NCBI GenBank assembly: GCA_002429115.1
Contig: DIYS01000136.1
Location: 1 to 44,882, forward strand
Reading direction: 5' to 3'
DNA: 44,882 nt
Source of the DNA: Saccharicrinis sp. UBA6048
GTDB taxonomy: Bacteria > Bacteroidota > Bacteroidia > Bacteroidales > Marinilabiliaceae
The notes beneath the pieces are model-generated. The model made no database searches. It was not told the DNA's origin and saw nothing but the letters and a program-made list of their open reading frames with translations. Every line of letters begins with the position of its first letter. Position 1 is the first letter of the stretch. Positions 26,628 through 34,824 of the stretch are shown here, piece by piece. Position numbers and translations under genes: made by a program.

Positions 26628-27203
26628 TTATGATGAAACAGTGATTTGGTATTTTGCTAATAAACCGATTAGCTGATCCGATGATATTTTGGCTTTTGTA
26701 ATCTTATTGCGCTCCGGATCGATGTTGAAATTGATGCAGGTTGACAGGTCGGATTTGGATAAATTCGTCTGATCAAACAAGGCATTACTAAAATCACAAT
26801 TCACCAGTTTTGTTTTTGATAAATCAGCCTCGGCAAAATCTACTTCATGGAGCATACAATTCTGAAAACTGAAGTTTTTGAGCTGACATCGATAAAATGA
26901 ACTCAGTCGCATCATACAGTCCGTAAAAGTGGCCGAAAACAGTGTTTTGCTGCATTCGTTGAATTGAACACCAACCAATTTGCATTGTTTGAACTCAACA
27001 TCTTTAAATTGTGTATTACTGACATTGGTATTACTAAAATCACAATTGATAAACTGGCATTCGGTAAATTGATATTCACTCAATAGTACTCCGGTAAAAA
27101 TGCAGTTGGTGAAAAGACAATTATCGTATTCACCGGGTTTAAGCAAAGTTTCAGTGAAATTCACACTGTTGTAGTCTTCTTCTTCAAATAGTGGTCGGAT
27201 CAT
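26628..27203 (-). CDS. Pentapeptide-repeat protein
   Basis: 191 residues built almost wholly of pentapeptide repeats, A(D/N)LXX style: FTNCIFTG, QFINCDFSNTNVSNTQF, CKLVGVQFNEC, CQLKNFSFQNCMLHEVDFAE, ADLSKTKLVNCDFSN. These fold as a right-handed square beta-helix. The length and two-part repeat resemble the Qnr-type family, which mimics DNA and protects gyrase, but many pentapeptide proteins have other roles, so resistance cannot be claimed. ATG at 27203; the gene ends 69 bp before the EamA gene start. Confidence 0.9.
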   Translation of the reverse strand: MIRPLFEEEDYNSVNFTETLLKPGEYDNCLFTNCIFTGVLLSEYQFTECQFINCDFSNTNVSNTQFKDVEFKQCKLVGVQFNECSKTLFSATFTDCMMRLSSFYRCQLKNFSFQNCMLHEVDFAEADLSKTKLVNCDFSNALFDQTNLSKSDLSTCINFNIDPERNKITKAKISSDQLIGLLAKYQITVSS

Positions 27204-27243
27204 GGCATTATATTTAGGATTGAAATATAACTTATTGGTATTG

Positions 27244-27282
27244 AAACAAAAAAGCAGAACTACATTACGTAATTCTGCTTTT
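27244..27282 (-). terminator. Intrinsic terminator after the KamA-family gene
   Basis: Stem AAAAGCAGAA (27250-27259) with TTCTGCTTTT (27273-27282), 13-base loop; the minus-strand continuation is a T run (TTTTTTGTTT). It lies 20 bp past the stop. Confidence 0.88.
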
Positions 27283-27302
27283 GAAGATATATGGATTTAA
27301 TT

Positions 27303-28607
27303 TTATCCTAAAAACATATCAGAGAATTCTTGCTCATAAAAGAACTCTTCGTTGCCAAAAGCTGGTTTTAAATCATCCATCCAAACCGCTTTTTCATCGT
27401 ACTTGGCGAAGAATGGGCGAGCAACCCAATTGCTTTCACGACCTTGAATAAACTCAAGTACAAATGCTTTTTCACCTTTTATTTCAGTAGCCCCAACAAT
27501 ACGAACTTTACCCGGAGTACATGACATACTTGGTCCGCGCACGGTGCGGCAGATACCACTAACTTTCTGGTAGGCGCCACGGAAAATATTCCAGGCATCA
27601 ACCAATGATACGCCAAAATACTTCTGAGCACCGGTATCGCGTGCAATAAACATGTAATATGGAATTAATCCAAGGCTTACCTGCTTTTGCCACATAGTTG
27701 CCCAAATCTCAGGCTTGGCATTGATATTATTCAATAGAGGTGATTGTGTGCGAATTTGAGCACCAGTCTCACGTATCTTAATAATTGCTTTCTGTACAGC
27801 TTCAGTTTCTAACTCACGGTAGTGGTTGAAGTGTGCCATAAAGGCCAATGAAATACCAGCATCGGTAACTTTCTTAAAGGCACCTAGTACTTCATCTGCA
27901 TCACTGTCGGTCAGGTAACGGTAAGGCCAGAAGCCTAACGTTTTAGAACCAATACGGATATTCTTAAGATGAGGTATGTTGGCTTCAACAAGGGCTGTTA
28001 AATACGCATCTAACATTGCACCTTTCATAACCATTGGGTCACCACCGGTAATCAAAAGGTCAGAAATTTCAGGGTGTTGCTTCAGGTATTCTATTACATA
28101 GTCAATTTCCTTCATGGCGAATTTCATTTCATCCATGTTGGTGAATTGAGGCCAGCGGAAACAGAAGGTACAATACGCATGACATGTTTGTCCCTGAGCA
28201 GGGAAGAATAACATGGTTTCATCGTACTTATGCTGAACACCGGTTAACTTAACCCCATTTAGTTCAGGCACATTGTATTCCATTTGCCCGGCTGGGTGAG
28301 GGTTTAGCTTCTCACGAATCTTATTTGCTTCAGACTTTATGGTTGCTTTATCGGCACCGCTTTTAAGCACTTCAGCCATGTGGTTGAAATCTTCCTCTTC
28401 CAACATTCCTTTTTGAGGAAAGTTAAGGATGAAAATAGGATCAGTAGCATAGTTATCCCAGTCTATCAATTCGTCAACTACATAACTGTTAGTTTTAAAC
28501 GGTAATACAGTTCCTACCACCTCAATGCTAAAGATATCTTCTTCCGAAAGTCTTGCTATTTGTGGAATTTGTCGATAATTGTGCAGCGCATAAATCTTAT
28601 ACTTCAT
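27303..28607 (-). CDS. KamA-family radical SAM protein (lysine 2,3-aminomutase-like)
   Basis: 434 residues from the ATG at 28607 (a TTG lies two codons upstream). The radical SAM cysteines are Cys142, Cys146, Cys149 in CHAYCTFCFRWPQF, followed by DLLITGGDPMVMKG near 188 (SAM-binding GGD) and the KamA-type RTQSPLLNNINAKPEIWATM region. Characterised relatives move amino groups on lysine or beta-lysine, or act on elongation factor P; the substrate is unknown here. An AAGGAAA Shine-Dalgarno-like site precedes the ATG. A 27-codon leader frame overlaps its start. Confidence 0.9.
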   Translation of the reverse strand: MKYKIYALHNYRQIPQIARLSEEDIFSIEVVGTVLPFKTNSYVVDELIDWDNYATDPIFILNFPQKGMLEEEDFNHMAEVLKSGADKATIKSEANKIREKLNPHPAGQMEYNVPELNGVKLTGVQHKYDETMLFFPAQGQTCHAYCTFCFRWPQFTNMDEMKFAMKEIDYVIEYLKQHPEISDLLITGGDPMVMKGAMLDAYLTALVEANIPHLKNIRIGSKTLGFWPYRYLTDSDADEVLGAFKKVTDAGISLAFMAHFNHYRELETEAVQKAIIKIRETGAQIRTQSPLLNNINAKPEIWATMWQKQVSLGLIPYYMFIARDTGAQKYFGVSLVDAWNIFRGAYQKVSGICRTVRGPSMSCTPGKVRIVGATEIKGEKAFVLEFIQGRESNWVARPFFAKYDEKAVWMDDLKPAFGNEEFFYEQEFSDMFLG

Positions 28608-28680
28608 AAGCAATTTCCTTTTTTATTGATTCGGCAAATTTTGGTGCGGAATCATTTGTTACTATTCCAAAACCGATCAT
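28597..28680 (-). other. Possible leader ORF overlapping the KamA start
   Basis: 27 codons, MIGFGIVTNDSAPKFAESIK then KEIAYEV, start 28680, TAA at 28599-28597, reaching eight bases into the KamA gene in another frame. An overlap of stop and start like this is the classical geometry for translational coupling. It could also be a chance frame; there is no known leader peptide it resembles. Confidence 0.35.
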
Positions 28681-29019
28681 TTTTGAACGTTGCTAATCTC
28701 CATTCCCACAGCAACATGACCGAAAGTTTCGGGGGGTTATATCATTACAAATGACGTGCCGCAAAAGTACAAAATTTAAAAATTAAATCAAAATTGTTAA
28801 ACTTTTATTTGAGAAGTAGTGGAAGTTTAATATTATCAATTAGTTATGTGTGTTGTGTATTTTAAATGTCAAAAATAGCTTACAATGATTAAGCATTTTT
28901 AACCCTATTTAGTTAATCTATCGATTATAAGCGATTATTGCTAGGAATACATTATCAATTTATTGAAAAAATAAGCAATGATAGGCTCAACTAGTAAGTT
29001 GTCAAAAGATTTTCAAAGC
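28681..29019. other. Leader region and gap before rodA
   Basis: 339 bp between the KamA leader ORF and the rodA stop. It includes a 6-bp stem, GTTGCT (28689-28694) with AGCAAC (about 28710-28715), and the palindrome CCGAAAGTTTCGG near 28720-28732. I do not recognise a known riboswitch. The rest is AT-rich. Confidence 0.3.
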
Positions 29020-30438
29020 TTATCGAATCAATTCATTGCGGTTAATATCCAGCTTTAGAAATACAAAAAGTAACAAACTGAAACCCCATAATGAAGAACC
29101 ACCATAACTAAAAAATGGGAGAGGAATACCAATTACCGGTGCTAATCCGATGGTCATGCCAATATTGATCGCGAAGTGAAAAAAGAATATGGAGGCAACG
29201 CCATAGCCATACACTCGGCTAAATATTGAGTGTTGTTTCTCGGCCAGATAAATCAGACGTAAAAACAAACTCAGAAATAAAATCACGACCGCTGTTGATC
29301 CGATAAATCCCCATTCTTCACCAACGGTACAATAGATAAAGTCAGTAGATTGTTCAGGCACAAAATTGAACTTGGTTTGTGTTCCCTGTAAGTAGCCTTT
29401 CCCAATTAATCCGCCGGATCCGATGGCAATTTTCGATTGGTTAACATTGTAACCCGCACCTAGAGGATCTTCTTTCAAACCTAATAATACGTCAATTCGG
29501 TTACGTTGATAATCTGATAAAATATCTTCAAAAAGGTAGTCGGCAGAAAGTGTCAGAAGAATCGCACTCCAGAGGATCAGTAAATAGGTTGGAACAAACT
29601 TATTGATGCGTTTGGCTAAAGTGGTGTAAAGCATGTAAATACTAAAAACCAGAATAGCTGGAAGCAGCACATATTCCAGTCCAATGGAGGTATCACTGAA
29701 CCGATAAACGGCATAACTCAGTATCAGAATTACACTTCCTCCAATAGTGGCTTTGAGTAATGCTGATCGTGCTCCTTTGACGTAAAGCAAACCAATGACA
29801 CTGAATATGATTAATCCAATAATAGTGGAGTTGGGAACTATCAGGGTAAGAACAGCTACAATGGCAGCCACAATACCAAATGTCAGAATATAGCCTGTTA
29901 ATCCTTCGCGATAAAACACCAGGATAAAGACGCTGTAAACCAAGGCTGATCCAGTATCGTTCTGAAGTAGAATCAACAGCATCGGAAATAGGACAACTGC
30001 ACCAGCTTTCAACAGATCCCCAAACTTATCAAAGCTAAAGCCATAGCGGCTCAGTGCCCGGGCAACCGCCAGGTTGGTGGCTACTTTTGCCAGTTCGGCA
30101 GGTTGGAAACGAATAGGACCAACCTCAAACCATGATTTGGCACCGTTGATTTCTTTACCAAATAAGAGTACCACTATTAGCAGTAGTAAGGTAAAGCCAT
30201 AGAATATATAAGCAAACTCGACATAGAATTTACTGTCGGTTATTAGTATGATGCCAATAAACAATAAGGAAAAACCAATCCACACAAGTTGTTTAAAATA
30301 CTCCTTGTTGGTGTCAAAAAAAACGGGATGTTCAGGGTTATAATTGGCGGCATAAATGTTAAACCATCCAAAAATGACCAAAAGGCTGTACAAGCCAACC
30401 GTTATCCAATCAATGCTCTTGTTGCTTCTGTTTGGCAT
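29020..30438 (-). CDS. rodA: Rod-shape-determining glycosyltransferase RodA
   Basis: 472 residues, the extended Bacteroidota length, with about ten or more membrane helices. SEDS-family signatures: GAKSWFEVGPIRFQPAELAK near 104-123, LLQNDTGSALVYSVF near 157, GLIGKGYLQGTQTKFNFVPE near 342-361 and GIPLPFFSYGGSSLWGF near 441-457. RodA polymerises lipid II into glycan strands together with PBP2; it is the last gene of the purH-mre-pbp2-rodA operon and overlaps pbp2 by 29 bp. Confidence 0.97.
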   Translation of the reverse strand: MPNRSNKSIDWITVGLYSLLVIFGWFNIYAANYNPEHPVFFDTNKEYFKQLVWIGFSLLFIGIILITDSKFYVEFAYIFYGFTLLLLIVVLLFGKEINGAKSWFEVGPIRFQPAELAKVATNLAVARALSRYGFSFDKFGDLLKAGAVVLFPMLLILLQNDTGSALVYSVFILVFYREGLTGYILTFGIVAAIVAVLTLIVPNSTIIGLIIFSVIGLLYVKGARSALLKATIGGSVILILSYAVYRFSDTSIGLEYVLLPAILVFSIYMLYTTLAKRINKFVPTYLLILWSAILLTLSADYLFEDILSDYQRNRIDVLLGLKEDPLGAGYNVNQSKIAIGSGGLIGKGYLQGTQTKFNFVPEQSTDFIYCTVGEEWGFIGSTAVVILFLSLFLRLIYLAEKQHSIFSRVYGYGVASIFFFHFAINIGMTIGLAPVIGIPLPFFSYGGSSLWGFSLLLFVFLKLDINRNELIR

Positions 30439-32269
30439 GTATTAAATCTCCTTCTAACATTCGTTTTTCAATCCATTTTCTTCTGGGCTGTATCGAATCA
30501 GTTAAATATTTTTCGACCATCAGGCTGGCTATCGGCGCACCCCATGTGGCACCAAAACCACCATTCTCCACATAAACGGCAATGGCAATCTGTGGATCAT
30601 CTTTAGGGGCAAAGGCTATGAAAATTGAGTGGTCGTCACCATGAGGGTTTTGCGCAGTGCCTGTTTTTCCACAAATAGAAATGCCCGGTATCTGGGCAAT
30701 GCGTGCGGTACTTCCTTCACCACCCCAAACAGCCAGCTCCATGCCATTGATAATAGGGGCGAAATGCTGCAACTCAATATCTGTTTCGTGCAGCTCACGA
30801 TACTTATCATCAATTGGTGTTTCTTCAATATCTTTTATGATATGGGGCGTAAGAAAATGACCTCTGTTGGCTAACATGGCCGCCATATTTGCCATTTGCA
30901 AAGGTGTTGTTAATAATTCGCCCTGTCCGATGGATAATGATATAACCGTCAGTGAATTCCAGCTTCTGTTGTAAATCCTGTCAAAGGTGCCGGCATTGGG
31001 AACAAAACCCCTGTTTTCATTTTTAAAATCGGAACCAAGTGCATAGCCAAAGCCAAACTTAACCAGGTAATCTTTCCATGCATTAAACGATTCCTGGATG
31101 CTTCCGTATTTAGGGTTGTCCAATATATCTCTGAATTCAAAGCAATAATAGGCATTACATGAATGCTGAATGGATTGCGATAAATTTAGCGGGGAATCGT
31201 GCATGTGGCAACCGACCGATAAGGCTCGGGTATGATAGCCCATAAAACACTCGTGTGTGGTATAAGGTTTTAAAGTACCTTCCTGTAGCCCGATAAGTGC
31301 ATTGATGGTTTTAAACGTTGATCCCGGCGGATAGCGCGACTGAATAGCCCGGTTAAAAAGTGGTTTCAACGAATCAGCAGCCAATACGGGATAGTTGACA
31401 GATCGATCACGACCAATTAAGAGTGATGGATCGTAGTTGGGAGCCGATACCATAGTCAGAATTTCACCGGTAGTAGGCTCAATGGCAACAATACTACCGA
31501 CTTTATTCTTCATCAGTTGCTCACCGTATTGCTGCAGGTCAATGTCCAATGAAAGCGTGATATTTTTTCCGGCAATAGCGGCTATGTCGTCTCTGCCGCT
31601 TTTAAAGGCACCTTTTTCGCGTCCATGCACATCTACCAGCAGATATTTTTCGCCCTTTTGGCCTCGCAACTCCTCTTCGTAGGTTTGCTCAATGCCGCTG
31701 ATGCCAACGTAGTCGCCCTGGGTATAATAAGTTTGGTTTTTAAGCTCTTTCTCACTGATCTCACCAACATAACCCAATACGTGCGATGAAGAAGGATATT
31801 CGTACTTACGAAGCGTACGTCCTTGCACGAAGAAGCCTTTAAATTTATAGAGTTTTTCCTGGAAGCTGCCGTATTGCTCAGCCGACAACTGTTTAAAAAA
31901 GACGGAAGGTTTGTAAGTGGAGATTTTGCGACTTCTGATATCCTGTCGCATCTGCACAAAACGTTCGCGCAGCTCCTCTTTGCTTAAATTAAGCGACTCA
32001 CAAAAGTCAATAGAATCAAAGGCTACGATGTCACGCGGTACCACCATAACATCGTAAACCGCCTGATTGGAAACCAGTAGCTTGCCGTTACGATCATACA
32101 CCAGACCTCGCGATGGATATTGCGTTACCTTACGTCGGGTATTACTTTCGGCCGAAAATTTATAGGATGGGTCGTATACCTGAAGAATAAAGAGCTTGGT
32201 GACAAAAATTAACGCAAGCCCAAGCATCAGCATGGCAATTAGTATGGTGCGATTATTAATTCCTCCCAC
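30410..32269 (-). CDS. mrdA: Penicillin-binding protein 2
   Basis: 619 residues. One N-terminal helix (about 9-29), a dimerisation/pedestal region, then the transpeptidase domain with the serine motif GSTFK (Ser317 to Lys320), SCN in HSCNAYYCF near 374 and KTGTAQNPHGDDHSIF near 535-550. Cross-links peptidoglycan in elongation with RodA. The start is a GTG at 32269, with a good Shine-Dalgarno GGAGG nine bases before it, at the end of mreD. A clear GGAGG is unusual in this lineage. Confidence 0.97.
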   Translation of the reverse strand: MGGINNRTILIAMLMLGLALIFVTKLFILQVYDPSYKFSAESNTRRKVTQYPSRGLVYDRNGKLLVSNQAVYDVMVVPRDIVAFDSIDFCESLNLSKEELRERFVQMRQDIRSRKISTYKPSVFFKQLSAEQYGSFQEKLYKFKGFFVQGRTLRKYEYPSSSHVLGYVGEISEKELKNQTYYTQGDYVGISGIEQTYEEELRGQKGEKYLLVDVHGREKGAFKSGRDDIAAIAGKNITLSLDIDLQQYGEQLMKNKVGSIVAIEPTTGEILTMVSAPNYDPSLLIGRDRSVNYPVLAADSLKPLFNRAIQSRYPPGSTFKTINALIGLQEGTLKPYTTHECFMGYHTRALSVGCHMHDSPLNLSQSIQHSCNAYYCFEFRDILDNPKYGSIQESFNAWKDYLVKFGFGYALGSDFKNENRGFVPNAGTFDRIYNRSWNSLTVISLSIGQGELLTTPLQMANMAAMLANRGHFLTPHIIKDIEETPIDDKYRELHETDIELQHFAPIINGMELAVWGGEGSTARIAQIPGISICGKTGTAQNPHGDDHSIFIAFAPKDDPQIAIAVYVENGGFGATWGAPIASLMVEKYLTDSIQPRRKWIEKRMLEGDLIHAKQKQQEH

Positions 32270-32272
32270 AGC

Positions 32273-32791
32273 TTACCTCCCTTGCTTTTTACCCTGACTG
32301 AATAATTGAGATATAATAATTAGCAGCATTGTGAAAAATGTACTGCTGACAGCGCGTAGGAACGTTGAAAAGAAATGAGTTATGGAAAACACTTCAATAA
32401 AAAACAACCACAGATGATGAGCTAGTACCAATAGGATGGAGTAGCGCATAAACCATGAAAAACCATAGTAGCCCATGGTTGGTATGGAGCCCGGTTGGTA
32501 ATCATCACGAGGTGCCATCAGTCGTAAGGCATACGGACGTAAGAAGGCCAGGAATACCGTTGCTGAGGCATGCATGCCCGGTGTATTGCTGAAAATATCA
32601 ACGACCATACCCGAGGTAAAACCAAGTAGTAACAATAGCCAGCCCGGAGTTTCAAACGGCAGCGTTAATATAAAAATGATGTATAAATAAGGATTGATGT
32701 ATCCACTCAACTGGATATTGTTGAGTACCAACACCTGTATCAGGGTGAAGAAAACGAAATTAAATAGGTAACGTGGCAATAAACTAATCAT
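32273..32791 (-). CDS. mreD: Rod shape-determining protein MreD
   Basis: 172 residues with five or six hydrophobic helices; YINPYLYIIFILTLPFETPG and GFTSGMVVDIFSNTPGMHAS near 57-76 match the MreD family. Links MreB filaments to the elongation machinery through MreC. Overlaps mreC by 8 bp and ends three bp before the GTG of pbp2, so it is tightly coupled to both. Confidence 0.93.
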   Translation of the reverse strand: MISLLPRYLFNFVFFTLIQVLVLNNIQLSGYINPYLYIIFILTLPFETPGWLLLLLGFTSGMVVDIFSNTPGMHASATVFLAFLRPYALRLMAPRDDYQPGSIPTMGYYGFSWFMRYSILLVLAHHLWLFFIEVFSITHFFSTFLRAVSSTFFTMLLIIISQLFSQGKKQGR

Positions 32792-33614
32792 CTTCTGTCT
32801 CCTTTTCCAATTCTACTTGTTCGTTACGTGTGATGTGATCAATAACCTCTACAAAAGCAAGGTTTTTATAGTCGACGGATAATTTAACCCTGATGCGATA
32901 GAAACTGGCGCCTTTCTCCAGCTCAACATGGTCTACATTGCCCAGTAAGATGCCTTCCGGAAAGATGGATGAATACCCACTGGTTACAATCAGATCGCCC
33001 ACATTGACATTGGCGTGTCGAGGGATGTCATGCAGATAAACATGCTGATACGAGTCGCCATCCCACTCAAGTGAACCAAAGAAACCGGATGCTTTTAACT
33101 TGGCCGATATCTTAAGTCGTGTGTTGATTATTGAGATAACGGTTGCATAGTTATCCGATACGTTTTTGACAATACCAACCGCACCACGATTCGATATCAC
33201 GCCCATCTCTGGATGAATACCGTTCAGTTTGCCTTTATTCAGGGTGATGTAGTTAAAGCGGCGATTGGTTGAGTTGTTAATCACCCGTGCCGATCGGTAT
33301 AGATATTCCTGCTGACTGGTGCTGTCGTTGATAACATTGAAATAATCGCGTGATGCCTTAAATGATTCTGGAAGACTACTACGTAAGTAAGCATTCTCGC
33401 GCGACAGATCTTCGTTAATTTCCCGTAGCATCAGGTATTCGGCACCCGAATTGTATTTTTGATAGAGGCCACCTGTAAAACTGCCCGACGAAGACAGGAA
33501 GGTGGAACGCTGATAAGCATTGTAATTAAGAACTAACAACAGAGAAACTGCTTCAATAATAAAAAAGAGAATAGCAAAATGGTATTTTACAATAAAGCGG
33601 AAAAAATTTCTCAT
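32784..33614 (-). CDS. mreC: Rod shape-determining protein MreC
   Basis: 276 residues: short cytoplasmic tail, one membrane helix (about 10-30), a helical coiled-coil linker (YLMLREINEDLSRENAYLRS) and the double beta-barrel periplasmic domain (ARVINNSTNRRFNYITLNKG, GVISNRGAVGIVKNVSDNYA, GDLIVTSGYSSIFPEGI). Scaffold that connects MreB to PBP2. Between it and the upstream mreB lies a 171-bp gap with a palindromic repeat, which interrupts the otherwise close-packed operon. Confidence 0.95.
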   Translation of the reverse strand: MRNFFRFIVKYHFAILFFIIEAVSLLLVLNYNAYQRSTFLSSSGSFTGGLYQKYNSGAEYLMLREINEDLSRENAYLRSSLPESFKASRDYFNVINDSTSQQEYLYRSARVINNSTNRRFNYITLNKGKLNGIHPEMGVISNRGAVGIVKNVSDNYATVISIINTRLKISAKLKASGFFGSLEWDGDSYQHVYLHDIPRHANVNVGDLIVTSGYSSIFPEGILLGNVDHVELEKGASFYRIRVKLSVDYKNLAFVEVIDHITRNEQVELEKETEDD

Positions 33615-33639
33615 GCAACTATAGTTGTTAGTAAAAAGT

Positions 33640-33764
33640 CAGTAGTCAGTATTTTATATAGAAGTGAGCAATGAGAATTGAGAGGTGAGATTTGTTCAAT
33701 TAAAAAATTTATCTCATTACTTGTATCTCACATCTCATTGTCTTATTTAATATACTGACTACTG
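33640..33764. repeat. Palindromic repeat between mreB and mreC
   Basis: CAGTAGTCAGTAT (33640-33652) and ATACTGACTACTG (33752-33764) are perfect 13-bp inverted arms 99 bases apart. Inside, AATGAGA..GAGGTGAGAT and ATCTCAC..TCTCATT form a second, imperfect inverted pair. The plus-strand tail ATCTACTGACT (33771-33781) repeats the theme. This looks like an inserted miniature element rather than part of either gene. Confidence 0.7.
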
Positions 33765-33785
33765 TCTAATATCTACTGACTATTT

Positions 33786-34811
33786 TTATCTAATCAAATA
33801 TGGCAATATTCTATGACGGTTCTTAAGCGCTATACCGGTACCACGTGCCACTGCACGTAACGGATCTTCGGCAATGTGGAACGGGATGTTGATCTTATCA
33901 GACAAACGCTTATCTAAACCACGTAGCAAAGCACCTCCACCAGCTAAGAAAATACCATTTTTAACGATGTCACTGTATAACTCAGGTGGTGTTTGCTCCA
34001 ATGCTGACAATACCGCTGTTTCAATCTTCGAAATAGATTTTTCCAGACAATGCGAGATTTCCTGGTAAGAAACAGGTACTTCAATAGGTAAAGCCGTCAT
34101 CTGGTTAGGCCCCTGAACGATAAAGTCCTGTGGTGGCTCATCCAACTCAGGAAGTGCTGAACCTACCTGTATCTTGATCTCTTCAGCAGTGCGCTCGCCC
34201 ACTTTAATATTATGCTGACGACGCATGTACTCCATAATATCAGCTGTCAGGTCATCACCTGCAATACGAATGGATTTATTCGTTACAATACCACCCAGCG
34301 AAATAACCGCAATCTCAGTAGTACCACCACCTATATCAACCACCATGTTACCTTCCGGCGCTTCCACATCCAGGCCAATACCCAGTGCTGCTGCCATTGG
34401 CTCATAAATCATGTGTACCTCACGACCACCGGCATGCTCCGATGAATCACGTACCGCACGAATCTCAACTTCCGTACTGCCCGATGGAATACAAACCACC
34501 ATGGATAGGGAAGGGGCAAACAGGCGAGGCTTCTGATTAATCATCTTAATCATGCCACGGATCATTTGCTCGGCCGCGTTAAAGTCGGCAATTACACCAT
34601 CGCGCAAAGGACGGATGGTATAAATATTATCGTGGGTTTTACCGTGCATCTGTCGGGCTTTCTCTCCAATAGCCTCCAGTTTGTCGGTTTTACGGTTCAG
34701 CGCTACGATAGATGGTTCGTCAACAACAATTTTATCATTGTGGATAATAATGGTGTTGGCTGTACCAAGGTCGATGGCTATTTCTTGCGATAAGAACGAA
34801 AATAGTCCCAT
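33786..34811 (-). CDS. mreB: Rod shape-determining actin homologue MreB
   Basis: 341 residues, full length. Actin-fold nucleotide motifs: IAIDLGTANTIIIH near 12-25, RPLRDGVIADFNAAEQMIRG near 69-88, MIYEPMAAALGIGLDVEAPE near 134-153, VVDIGGGTTEIAVISLGGIV near 157-176 and LAGGGALLRGLD near 289-300. Forms membrane filaments that direct lateral wall synthesis. Starts 13 bp after the purH stop, so purH and mreB share a transcript. Confidence 0.98.
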   Translation of the reverse strand: MGLFSFLSQEIAIDLGTANTIIIHNDKIVVDEPSIVALNRKTDKLEAIGEKARQMHGKTHDNIYTIRPLRDGVIADFNAAEQMIRGMIKMINQKPRLFAPSLSMVVCIPSGSTEVEIRAVRDSSEHAGGREVHMIYEPMAAALGIGLDVEAPEGNMVVDIGGGTTEIAVISLGGIVTNKSIRIAGDDLTADIMEYMRRQHNIKVGERTAEEIKIQVGSALPELDEPPQDFIVQGPNQMTALPIEVPVSYQEISHCLEKSISKIETAVLSALEQTPPELYSDIVKNGIFLAGGGALLRGLDKRLSDKINIPFHIAEDPLRAVARGTGIALKNRHRILPYLIR

Positions 34812-34824
34812 TCAACTTTTTATT

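Noticed and set aside
26628..27203. Quinolone resistance (Qnr) call for the pentapeptide protein
   Set aside because: Repeat architecture alone does not show gyrase protection; family-level call kept.
28681..28760. Riboswitch in the KamA leader
   Set aside because: Short stems exist but match no riboswitch class I know; not supportable.
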